Positions 13,544 to 23,000 of a stretch of DNA of 23,014 bases are shown here, piece by piece. The notes under the pieces were generated by a model. The model did not search any database, had not been told where the DNA came from, and was given only the letters and a program-made list of their open reading frames with translations. Positions within the stretch are counted from its first letter, which is position 1; the number at the start of each line of letters is the position of its first letter. This DNA is from UBA9676 sp036522155 (GTDB lineage Bacteria; Actinomycetota; Actinomycetes; Streptosporangiales; Streptosporangiaceae). Made by a program: the position numbers and the translations under genes. The DNA lies in assembly GCA_036522155.1 (NCBI GenBank), contig DATDGI010000431.1, positions 1-23,014 of the forward strand, in the 5' to 3' direction.

Positions 13544-14929
13544 TCAGGCGCGCGGGCGGCAGGCGGCGTCGATCTCCGCCCGGGAGGCCAGCTTCACCCG
13601 GGCGCCGCGGCCCAGGGCGGCGGCCAGATCCCGCTCGGCCTGCTCCACCCGCAGCCAGTCGGTGTAGCTGACCGGCACCACTCCGCGGGCCGCCAGCAGG
13701 CCGGCCAGCTTCTCCTCCGCCGCGGGCGCCGGGCCACCGCCCGCGGCCGCGTCGGCGAGCAGCGACCGGACGGTGTCCGCCGCGTCGGACTTGTTGGTGC
13801 CGATCACCCCGGTCGGGCCGCGCTTGAGCCAGCCGGACACGTACTCGCGGGGCAGCGGCACGCGATTGGGGCCGAGGACCCGGCCGGCCTCGTTGGGCAC
13901 GGTGTGGGTCCGCTCGTCGAACGGGACCCCGGCCAGTGGCACGCTCTGGTAGCCCACGCTGCGCAGCACCATCTGGGCGGCGATGGTCTCCAGCTCACCG
14001 GTCCCGGTGAGCTTGCCCTGCTCGTCGAGCCGGGTGCGCTCGACGGTCAGGCCGGACACCCGTTCGGCACCCTCGACTTTTACCGGCCGCAGCCAGAACC
14101 GGACGGTCAGCCGGCGGGCGTGCCCGGCCGGGACCCGGGCGGCCCAGTCGCCGATGACGGACAGGTTGCCGCGGACCCGGCGGTCGGCCTCCGCGAGCTG
14201 CACGCCCTCCCCGGTGGCGTCGAACGCGGCCGGGTCGGCCTCCCCGCTGGCCACCACGACGTCCACCCCGGCCAGCTCGCCCAGCTCGCGCAGCTCCTTG
14301 GTCGTGAACTTGGCCTGGGCGGGACCGCGGCGGCCGATCACGTGCACCTCGCGGACCTTGCTGGCCATCAGCGCGGCGAGCACCGGCTCTGACACGTCGG
14401 TGGGCGCGAGCTCGGCCGGGTCGCGGACCAGAATCCGGGCCACGTCCACGGCCACGTTGCCGACCCCGACCACCGCGACCGACTCGGCGTCCAGGCTGAA
14501 CGCGCCCGCGTCCAGGTCGGGGTGGCCGCAGTACCAGTTCACGAAGTCGGTGGCCGCGTAGCTGCCCGGCAGGTCCTCGCCCTCGACGCCGAGCCGCCGG
14601 TCCCGCATGGCGCCGGTGGCGTAGACCACCGCGTCGTAGCTGGCCAGCAGGTCCTCGCGGGTCACGTCGTCACCCAGGTGCACCCCGCCCAGGAACCGGA
14701 CGTCGGAATGCTCCAGGACCCGGCGCAGGTATTCGGCGATCGACTTGATCGACGGATGGTCCGGCGCGACCCCGTACCGGACCAGGCCGTACGGGGTCGG
14801 CAGCCGGTCGAGCACGTCCACCCGGACCGGCACCGGCGGGTCCAGCGCGGCCGTCTGCTTGATCAGCGCCTCGGCGGTGTACAGGCCGGCCGGGCCGGAG
14901 CCGACAACGGCGACGTGCAGAGCGGTCAT
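13544..14929 (-). CDS. fprA: NADPH:ferredoxin reductase, adrenodoxin-reductase-like (FprA family)
   Basis: This 461-aa flavoprotein moves electrons from NADPH to ferredoxins. The FAD motif VAVVGSGPAGLYTAE is at the N-terminus, followed by RLPTPYGLVRYGVAPDHPSIK, the diagnostic signature of adrenodoxin-reductase-like FprA. The NADPH-binding motif VAVVGVGNVAVDVARIL and VHVIGRRGPAQAKFTTKEL follow, then GWLKRGPTGVIGTNKSDA near the C-terminus, where this family contacts FAD. Its length matches the ~456-aa mycobacterial FprA. The ATG at 14929 overlaps the dxs stop (ATGA, 14926-14929), so the two genes are translationally coupled. Coupling to dxs suggests, by inference, electron supply to the ferredoxin-dependent Fe-S enzymes IspG and IspH of the MEP pathway; P450s are alternative clients. 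Confidence 0.93.
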   Translation of the reverse strand: MTALHVAVVGSGPAGLYTAEALIKQTAALDPPVPVRVDVLDRLPTPYGLVRYGVAPDHPSIKSIAEYLRRVLEHSDVRFLGGVHLGDDVTREDLLASYDAVVYATGAMRDRRLGVEGEDLPGSYAATDFVNWYCGHPDLDAGAFSLDAESVAVVGVGNVAVDVARILVRDPAELAPTDVSEPVLAALMASKVREVHVIGRRGPAQAKFTTKELRELGELAGVDVVVASGEADPAAFDATGEGVQLAEADRRVRGNLSVIGDWAARVPAGHARRLTVRFWLRPVKVEGAERVSGLTVERTRLDEQGKLTGTGELETIAAQMVLRSVGYQSVPLAGVPFDERTHTVPNEAGRVLGPNRVPLPREYVSGWLKRGPTGVIGTNKSDAADTVRSLLADAAAGGGPAPAAEEKLAGLLAARGVVPVSYTDWLRVEQAERDLAAALGRGARVKLASRAEIDAACRPRA

Positions 14930-16833
14930 GACTGGTGGTGCTCGAGCTCGGGCGTCAGCCGGGCCACCGCCTCGGTGATCTCGCGGGCCAGGTGCTGCGG
15001 GACCAGACCGGCGTCGGCGAGGATCTCCTCCCGCTTGCCGTGGGCCAGGAACTCCTGCGGCAGGCCGAACGTCCGGACCGGGGTGTCGGTGCCCGCGTCC
15101 CGCAACCGCCGGCAGACCGCGTCGCCGAACCCGCCGGCCCGGCCGTTGTCCTCCACGGTGACCACCAGCCGGTGCTGGCCGGCCGCCGTCACCAGCGCCT
15201 CGTCCAGCGGTTTCAGCCAGCGCGGGTCCACCACGGTGACCCCGATGCCCTGGTCGGCCAGCCGGGCCGCGGCCCCCACGCACACCCCGGCCATCGGCCC
15301 GGCGCCGGCCAGCAGCACGTCGGCCGGGCCGGCCGCGGCCGGGCGGTGCAGCACGTCCATCCGGCCGAGCGTGCCGACGGCGGGGATGTCCGGCCCGGCG
15401 GCGCCCTTGGGGAAGCGCAGCACGGACGGCCCGTCGTGGATGGCCACGGCTTCGCGCAGCAGCTCGGCCAGGCGGATGGCGTCCCGCGGGGCGGCGATCT
15501 TCAGGCCGGGCACCACCTGCAGGATCGACCCGTCCCACATGCCGTTGTGGCTGGGCCCGTCGGAGCCGGTCACCCCGGCCCGGTCCAGCACGAACGTCAC
15601 CGGCAGCCGGTGCAGCGCGACGTCGAGCAGGACCTGGTCGAAGGCGCGGTTGAGGAACGTGGCGTAGATCGCGACCACCGGGTGCATGCCGCCGATGGCG
15701 AACCCGGCGGCGCTGGTCACCGCGTGCTGCTCGGCGATGCCGACGTCGAAGCACCGGTCCGGGTAGGCCCGGCCGAACGCGGCCAGCCCGGTCGGGTAGA
15801 GCATGGCCGCGGTGAGGGCGACCACGTCCGGGCGCTCGGCCCCGATCGCGACCAGCTCGTCGCTGAACACGTCCGTCCAGCCGCGCCGGGCCGTGGCGGT
15901 GGGCCGGCCGGTCGCCCGGTCGAACGCGCCCGGGCCGTGCATGCAGTCCTCGTCGTCGTTCTCGGCCGGCGGGTAGCCGAAGCCCTTGCGGGTGATCACG
16001 TGGACGATCACCGGGCCGCCGTACCCGCGGGCCCGGCTCAGCGCGCTCTCGACCAGCTGCTCGTCGTGCCCGTCCACCGGGCCGAGGTACTTGATCCCGA
16101 GGTCCTCGAACAGCACCTGCGGCTGGAGGACGTCCTTGAGGCCCTTCTTGATCCCGTGCAGCGTCTCGTACAGCGGCGGGCCAACCAGCGGGGTCCGGGA
16201 CAGCGAGGTCTTGATGTACTCCAGCACGTGCTCGTACCGCTGCGACACCCGGACCGAGGCCAGGTGCGTGGCCAGCCCGCCGATCGTCGGGGTGTAGGAG
16301 CGGCCGTTGTCGTTGACCACGATGACCAGGCGGCTGCTCTTGGCGGCGGCGATGTTGTTGAGCGCTTCCCAGGCCATGCCGCCGGTCAGCGCCCCGTCCC
16401 CGACCACCGCCACCACGGTGCGGCCCGTCTCCCCGCGCAGGGCGTAGGCCTTGGCCAGCCCGTCGGCGTAGGACAGCGCGGTGGAGGCGTGCGAGTTCTC
16501 CACGATGTCGTGCTCGGACTCGGCCTGGTTCGGGTAGCCGGACACCCCGCCGCGCTGTTTGAGCTTGGCGAAGCCATCCTGCCGGCCGGTGAGCAGCTTG
16601 TGCACGTAGGCCTGGTGGCCGGTGTCGAAGATGATCCGGTCGGATGGGGAGTCGAAGACCCGGTGCAGCGCGATGGTGAGTTCGACCACGCCGAGGTTAG
16701 GCCCGAGATGCCCGCCGTTGCGGGAGACCGCGTCGACGAGGAAGTCACGGATTTCGCTGGCCAGGGCGGGAAGCTCGGCGGGGCTGAGCGCCTTCAGGTC
16801 ACGGGGACCGGTGATGGACTCCAGCAAGGTCAC
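14926..16833 (-). CDS. dxs: 1-deoxy-D-xylulose-5-phosphate synthase Dxs
   Basis: Dxs condenses pyruvate and glyceraldehyde 3-phosphate with thiamine diphosphate, the first committed step of the MEP isoprenoid pathway. The 635-aa product is of normal length. GGHLGPNLGVVELTIALH (His42) and FDTGHQAYVHK (His73) are active-site motifs. The thiamine-diphosphate motif starts at GDGALTGG (145-152) and ends at VNDN (173-176). The second domain has DVGIAEQHAVTSAAGFA with the catalytic glutamate, then DRAGVTGSDGPSHNG, and the transketolase C-terminal domain ends LEHHQS. The start is GTG 16833, with a long GGAGGAGGAG-type ribosome-binding site upstream. Two strong inverted repeats lie in the 256 bases before it. 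fprA overlaps its end by 4 bases. Confidence 0.97.
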   Translation of the reverse strand: MTLLESITGPRDLKALSPAELPALASEIRDFLVDAVSRNGGHLGPNLGVVELTIALHRVFDSPSDRIIFDTGHQAYVHKLLTGRQDGFAKLKQRGGVSGYPNQAESEHDIVENSHASTALSYADGLAKAYALRGETGRTVVAVVGDGALTGGMAWEALNNIAAAKSSRLVIVVNDNGRSYTPTIGGLATHLASVRVSQRYEHVLEYIKTSLSRTPLVGPPLYETLHGIKKGLKDVLQPQVLFEDLGIKYLGPVDGHDEQLVESALSRARGYGGPVIVHVITRKGFGYPPAENDDEDCMHGPGAFDRATGRPTATARRGWTDVFSDELVAIGAERPDVVALTAAMLYPTGLAAFGRAYPDRCFDVGIAEQHAVTSAAGFAIGGMHPVVAIYATFLNRAFDQVLLDVALHRLPVTFVLDRAGVTGSDGPSHNGMWDGSILQVVPGLKIAAPRDAIRLAELLREAVAIHDGPSVLRFPKGAAGPDIPAVGTLGRMDVLHRPAAAGPADVLLAGAGPMAGVCVGAAARLADQGIGVTVVDPRWLKPLDEALVTAAGQHRLVVTVEDNGRAGGFGDAVCRRLRDAGTDTPVRTFGLPQEFLAHGKREEILADAGLVPQHLAREITEAVARLTPELEHHQS

Positions 16834-16858
16834 CTCGTCTGCTCCTCCTCCTCGTCGG

Positions 16859-16890
16859 CCTGCCGACGGGCCGGTGTTTGGCCCGGCAGG
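16859..16890 (-). promoter_or_regulatory. Hairpin upstream of the dxs ribosome-binding site
   Basis: CCTGCC (16859-16864) pairs with GGCAGG (16885-16890), and inside it GGGCC (16868-16872) pairs with GGCCC (16880-16884), with a 3-base bulge and a 7-base loop. It ends about 25 bases before the dxs start, just upstream of the purine-rich ribosome-binding site, so it would lie in the dxs leader if transcription starts further up. No T-run follows on the minus strand. It could be a leader structure or part of a terminator for the upstream transporter gene. Confidence 0.4.
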
Positions 16891-16941
16891 CGGGCCCGCC
16901 GTCCCGGCGCGGAGCGAGAACCCGAGGCGAGTCTATTTCGC

Positions 16942-16962
16942 CCGGTGCGCGCAGCGCACCGG
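16942..16962 (-). terminator. 9-bp perfect hairpin, possible terminator of the MFS gene
   Basis: CCGGTGCGC (16942-16950) and GCGCACCGG (16954-16962) are perfect inverted arms around a 3-base GCA loop, a very stable hairpin. It lies about 130 bases past the stop of the transporter gene and about 110 bases before dxs, all on the minus strand. Actinomycete terminators often lack a T-run, as here. A TAGACT hexamer (16931-16936, minus strand) follows it and could be a dxs -10. Confidence 0.35.
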
Positions 16963-17089
16963 AGCCGCGACGTTGTGTCCTATCCATCACCATCGCGGCA
17001 GCGCGGCGCCAGCGCTGAACCAGCCCGGATAACGCGGTCAGGCCAGCAGGCTGTGGGCGATCAGGATGCCGGTGGCGGGCTCGGCCGGG

Positions 17090-18322
17090 TCAGCTTTCCG
17101 GCAGCATGAGCGGGCGGGCGGCCAGCAGCCCGGCGGCCAGCTCACCGGCCACGACGGCGAGCACCGCCCCCATCGGGATGGCCCATCCCCCGGTCGCGGT
17201 GTGCAGCAGCGCGACCATCAGCGGGCCGGCCGAGGCCACCAGGTAGCCCGCGCCCTGCGAGAACGCCGACAGCGACGCGGCGCCCACCGGGTCGGGCGCC
17301 CGGGCCATGGTGAGGTAAATGGCCAGCCCGAGCGCACCTCCCTGGCCCGCCCCGAGCACCAGCACCCAGACGATCGCGCCCCCCACCGGGGCGAACGCGG
17401 CACCGGCCAGGCCCACGCCGGTCACGGCCACGGTTACCGCGACCAGCCAGCGCTGGTCGGGGATGCGGTGCGCGAGCACCGGGATCAGCAGCGACGAACC
17501 CGCCCCGCCGAGCTGCATGAGCGCCAGCAACGTGCCCGCCTGGACCGCGCTGACCCCCCGGTCACGGAACAGGGTCGGCAGCCAGGAGAGCGCGGCGTAA
17601 TAAGTCAGGCTTTGCAGCCCGAAGAACGCCATGACCTGCCAGGTGAGCCGGTATCTGGTCACCTTCAGCCGGGACCGGCGGGCGGACGGGATCCCGTCCG
17701 GGCCGGCCGGCCGCGTCCGGAACTTCAGCTGTGGCCCCCACACCACCGCCGCGGCGAGGGCCGGCAGCGCCCAGACGGCCAGGGCCAGCGGGACCGAGCC
17801 GCCGGAGGCGCTGAACATGGGCACCGCCACCAGCGCTGCCAGGATCGCCCCGGCGGACAGGCTGAGCAGGTATATCCCGATCAGCCAGCCCGCCCGGTCC
17901 GGCTGCCGGCGCTTGATCAGGCTGGGCAGCAGCACGTTCATCAGCGCGATGGCCGCTGACGCCAGCACCGTGCCCGGGAACAGCAGCCAGCGCGGCGCGG
18001 CACCACGTAGCAGCAGGCCCGCCGCCAGCAGGACCAGCGCCGCCAGCAGTACACGCTCCTCGCCGAACCACCGCGACAGCGGGGCCCCGGCGAGGGAGAA
18101 CACAGCGAAGCAGAGCACCGGGGTGGCGGCCAGCAGCGCCACCCCGGCCGGTGACAGGTGCAGGTGCGCGGCCAGTTCGGGGAACAGCGGCGGCAGGCTG
18201 GTGATGGCGGTCCGCAGGTTGAACGTGAGCAGGATGATGCCCGCCAGGAACACAGCCACGGGCAGCCGCCTGCGGATGGTGCTGGCCGTGGACTGGGCGG
18301 GAGAGGTCACCGAATCGGGCAT
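17090..18322 (-). CDS. MFS transporter, CynX/NimT-like
   Basis: This 410-aa protein has about twelve hydrophobic segments in two halves, as expected for a major facilitator in the inner membrane. The first helix contains GIILLTFNLRTAITSLPPLFPEL, a pattern characteristic of the CynX/NimT group (cyanate and 2-nitroimidazole transporters); many actinobacterial members have no tested substrate, so cyanate should not be assumed. The start at ATG 18322 is preceded by TAGCGT at 8 bases and no Shine-Dalgarno. The GTG and ATG codons further down lie inside the first helices. It stands alone between acnA and dxs, all reading leftwards. Confidence 0.9.
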   Translation of the reverse strand: MPDSVTSPAQSTASTIRRRLPVAVFLAGIILLTFNLRTAITSLPPLFPELAAHLHLSPAGVALLAATPVLCFAVFSLAGAPLSRWFGEERVLLAALVLLAAGLLLRGAAPRWLLFPGTVLASAAIALMNVLLPSLIKRRQPDRAGWLIGIYLLSLSAGAILAALVAVPMFSASGGSVPLALAVWALPALAAAVVWGPQLKFRTRPAGPDGIPSARRSRLKVTRYRLTWQVMAFFGLQSLTYYAALSWLPTLFRDRGVSAVQAGTLLALMQLGGAGSSLLIPVLAHRIPDQRWLVAVTVAVTGVGLAGAAFAPVGGAIVWVLVLGAGQGGALGLAIYLTMARAPDPVGAASLSAFSQGAGYLVASAGPLMVALLHTATGGWAIPMGAVLAVVAGELAAGLLAARPLMLPES

Positions 18323-18330
18323 TTCGGGTC

Positions 18331-18336
18331 ACGCTA
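18331..18336 (-). promoter_or_regulatory. Candidate -10 hexamer of the MFS gene
   Basis: On the minus strand TAGCGT (TAnnnT) lies 8 bases before the ATG at 18322. No -35 is evident. A leaderless or nearly leaderless transcript would result. Confidence 0.35.
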
Positions 18337-18372
18337 CCGCCCGCCCGCAGCTCACGCGCACCTGGCCCGGGC

Positions 18373-18392
18373 CGGCCGGGACGCCCCGGCCG
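18373..18392 (-). terminator. Possible acnA terminator hairpin
   Basis: CGGCCGGG (18373-18380) and CCCGGCCG (18385-18392) are 8-bp inverted arms with a 4-base loop, 24 bases past the acnA stop. The region is very GC-rich, so other pairings are possible, and there is no T-run. Confidence 0.35.
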
Positions 18393-18416
18393 CGCCGCGC
18401 CGGCCGCCGCACCCGG

Positions 18417-21182
<2,766 letters not shown>

Positions 21183-21291
21183 GGTGCAGCCCTCCTGTCA
21201 CGTCCCCGGCCGGTCGCCCCCGCTGCCGCTGCCATCCTTGCGTAACGGCGGTGCGCGCCGCGGGCCGACCTGGCTGGCCCCGCTCGTAAAG

Positions 21292-21309
21292 TATCTCGAT
21301 ATCAAGCTA
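21292..21309. promoter_or_regulatory. 18-bp near-palindrome upstream of acnA, candidate operator
   Basis: TATCTCGATATCAAGCTA is symmetric at 14 of 18 positions about a central GATATC. It is an AT-rich spot in GC-rich DNA, 110 bases upstream of the acnA start and 127 before the divergent toxin gene. Its size and form resemble sites of MarR-family regulators. In Streptomyces coelicolor the MarR protein TamR controls the aconitase gene through a palindromic site, so such a regulator is a reasonable candidate. The identification is inference. Confidence 0.45.
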
Positions 21310-21377
21310 TCTACTCTGTCCACGGTAGGCGGAGCCCGGTCCGCCGTCAACCGGCCCCAGGATGGCGCTGAGAGCCG

Positions 21378-21656
21378 CTCGCACCTGATCACCGGTTACG
21401 ATGGCGCCGTCACCGAATGTGTGAGAGATGGCGTGATGCCAGGCCCTCAGGACCAGCTCAACGAGCCGCGGAACCCCGACCAGGTACGCCCGTTAGAACG
21501 CGACGCCACCCGCGCCGAACTGCGGGAACGCCTGGAGCGATTGCCGCCCAACCACCCCACCTCCCCCCACAACGACGACGGCTCCCGCAAGCCACCCGAG
21601 CCCAACCCCGCCTCCCGCGAACTCCCCATCCCCGGCGACCCCGACTACCACCCCGA
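21378..21656 (+). repeat. 279-bp direct repeat, copy 1 (upstream element plus toxin head)
   Basis: This block matches 22722-23000 at a constant offset of 1344 bases without any gap. By hand count the 58 bases before the start codon differ at 3 positions, two of them next to the ATG, and the 221 coding bases differ at 28 (about 87% identity). The two copies flank one toxin-partner gene pair. The arrangement fits duplication of a cassette or recombination between cassettes. Confidence 0.95.
21394..21414 (+). promoter_or_regulatory. Candidate promoter and operator of the toxin cassette, copy 1
   Basis: TACGAT (21397-21402) is a good TAnnnT -10. It lies within an inverted repeat GGTTACG-N7-CGTCACC (21394-21400 and 21408-21414, one mismatch per arm pair). 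The ATG follows 33 bases after the -10. The element is identical in the second cassette at 22738-22758. The dyad over the -10 and the likely transcription start would suit a repressor. Confidence 0.45.
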
Positions 21657-22380
21657 GGACCTCGCGGCCGACCAGCACTTAGCCACCGAAGACACTCCCC
21701 GCATCAACCCTGACGGCTCCTGGGAGTGGCAGGGGTACAGCCTGACCCCAGAAGAATCACGATGCGGAGATCTAGCTGTGGGGAAGTGCCGGGACAGGGA
21801 AGGCCGGGACGCAGACGGCAACTATGGAGAGGATGGCCTAACCCCCGCCATGCGGCGCATTGAAGCCCAACTTGAGCACGGCACACTCGCACCCGACACC
21901 GAGAAGTTCGCCCTCAAGAGTGCCGACCGCTTCAAGCAGAAGCTTGCCGAGCGGATAAGCCTCATGCCTGGGGAATCTGCTGACACGCTGGCATATCAGA
22001 TACATGATGGCATCAGATACACATTTATTTATGAATACGAGACCTATACTTCAGGATCTGAAGGGACTGAGGCTGTCCTTGCCGAGAATGGATTCGACCT
22101 GGTAACACGCAAGCCCAGTTGGAATAGCCCCGACTATAAGGGTGTGAACAGCCAATGGCGCGACGCGGTGAGCGGGCTTTTATTTGAGGTTCAATTTCAT
22201 ACGCGGGCCAGTTGGGAAGCCAAGCAGGCAACCCACGATTCTTACGCCCGATTGGCCGACCCTCGAATAACACCCAAGGAGAGAGCACATCTGGAACGGT
22301 ACCAACAGGAGGTTAGTGCATCCGTACCCGTACCTCCGGGCGCCCTCGAGTTTCCCTACTATCACAAGGAAGGCGCTTGA
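21436..22380 (+). CDS. Polymorphic-toxin-like protein with RelA/SpoT-type nucleotide pyrophosphokinase domain
   Basis: The 314-aa product has a hydrophilic Pro/Arg/Asp-rich head (1-74, with RAELRERLERLPPNHP and RELPIPGDPDY), a linker, and a C-terminal domain from about 128 (GNYGEDGLTPAMRRIEAQLE). That domain follows the RelA/SpoT synthetase order: KSADRFKQKL (161-170) in the ATP-binding position, IHDGIRYTF with Asp191 as likely metal ligand, DYKGVNSQW with Tyr234 in the nucleotide-stacking position, FEVQFHT with Glu251 as likely catalytic glutamate, and SWEAKQATHDSY with His267. Secreted ATP nucleotide 3'-pyrophosphokinases and several antibacterial toxins share this fold. No signal peptide is visible. 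I chose ATG 21436 because the repeated cassette starts at the matching ATG. G+C falls from about 21770 (24 of 60 bases at 22021-22080), suggesting transfer of the tail. Product and target are unknown. Confidence 0.75.
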   Translation: MPGPQDQLNEPRNPDQVRPLERDATRAELRERLERLPPNHPTSPHNDDGSRKPPEPNPASRELPIPGDPDYHPEDLAADQHLATEDTPRINPDGSWEWQGYSLTPEESRCGDLAVGKCRDREGRDADGNYGEDGLTPAMRRIEAQLEHGTLAPDTEKFALKSADRFKQKLAERISLMPGESADTLAYQIHDGIRYTFIYEYETYTSGSEGTEAVLAENGFDLVTRKPSWNSPDYKGVNSQWRDAVSGLLFEVQFHTRASWEAKQATHDSYARLADPRITPKERAHLERYQQEVSASVPVPPGALEFPYYHKEGA

Positions 22381-22383
22381 GTC

Positions 22384-22641
22384 ATGGCTAAGCATGTAAC
22401 CTACTATGCGGTGATCAATAGTGGGCGGACCCGAACGGATCCATCAGGTCTCGTCCGGCGGCGACATATGGATGACGACGGCTTCGTAGACGAATCTTTG
22501 CGTCGTGATCTTACTTGGGGACACACTTCTGCGATAGCTGAATGGAAGCGCGATGCTCTCGACTTCGAACTTCTACAGATCAGCGAAGAAGAGGCTGAGG
22601 CGTTGATTGAGCGGTTCCGGGAGAAGTGGGCGGAGGGCTGA
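22384..22641 (+). CDS. Small acidic protein downstream of the toxin, candidate immunity protein
   Basis: This 85-aa protein starts 3 bases after the toxin stop, with AAGGAAGG (22366-22373) 10 bases before its ATG, so it should be co-translated with the toxin gene. It begins MAKHVTYYAVINSGRTRTDPSGLVRRRH, continues DDDGFVDESLRRDLTWGHTSAI, and ends in an acidic helix (ISEEEAEALIERFREKW). It has no signal peptide, membrane helix or DNA-binding motif that I recognise. Position, size and acidity fit an immunity protein or antitoxin for the upstream domain; this is inference. Its G+C is also lower than the housekeeping genes. Confidence 0.75.
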   Translation: MAKHVTYYAVINSGRTRTDPSGLVRRRHMDDDGFVDESLRRDLTWGHTSAIAEWKRDALDFELLQISEEEAEALIERFREKWAEG

Positions 22642-22779
22642 GCCTTCTCAGCTCATCTCCTGCTCCCTCAACAGCCGCAGTGGCGACAGTACGCTCGGCA
22701 ACTCACCCTCGTGCACGACCCCTCGCACCCGATCACCGGTTACGATGGCGCCGTCACCGAATGTGTGAGAGATGGCGCC
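22642..22779 (+). other. Interval between the immunity candidate and the second cassette
   Basis: The 138 bases include unrelated sequence to 22721 and then the copied upstream element (22722-22779). An antisense frame is open across this interval but ends without any recognisable domain, so I do not call it. Confidence 0.5.
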
Positions 22780-23000
22780 ATGGCGGGCCCCCAGGACCAG
22801 TTGCACGAGCCGCGGAATCCCGACCAGCCACGCCGCTTGGAAGGCGACCTCACTCGTGCCGAACTGCGGGAACGCCTGGAGCGGCTGCCGCCAAACCACC
22901 CGTCCTCCCCCTACAACGACGACGGCTCCCGCAAGCGACCTGAGCCCGACCCCGCCTCCCGCGAGCTCCCCATCCCCGGCGACCCCGACTACCGCCCCGA
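22722..23000 (+). repeat. 279-bp direct repeat, copy 2
   Basis: This is the second copy of 21378-21656. Similarity starts at CTCGCACC and continues to codon ~74 of the reading frame. After 23000 the two copies diverge, just before the window ends. Confidence 0.95.
22738..22758 (+). promoter_or_regulatory. Candidate promoter and operator of the toxin cassette, copy 2
   Basis: The 21 bases are identical to 21394-21414: TACGAT (22741-22746) inside GGTTACG-N7-CGTCACC. The start codon lies 33 bases after the hexamer, as in copy 1. Confidence 0.45.

Noticed and set aside
17041..17092. A minus-strand peptide end (ATGILIAHSLLA) just past the MFS stop
   Set aside because: It has no start codon or upstream coding pattern of its own; a frameshifted tail of the transporter is possible, but the called end LPES fits.
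21190..21435. The acnA-toxin interval as an integration site or mobile-element end
   Set aside because: I find no tRNA, integrase, transposase or terminal inverted repeats; only the operator-like palindrome and the cassette element.
22648..22899. Minus-strand 83-aa frame over the second cassette start
   Set aside because: It runs antisense to the duplicated head and its upstream element, and the corresponding frame in copy 1 diverges completely after the shared block.
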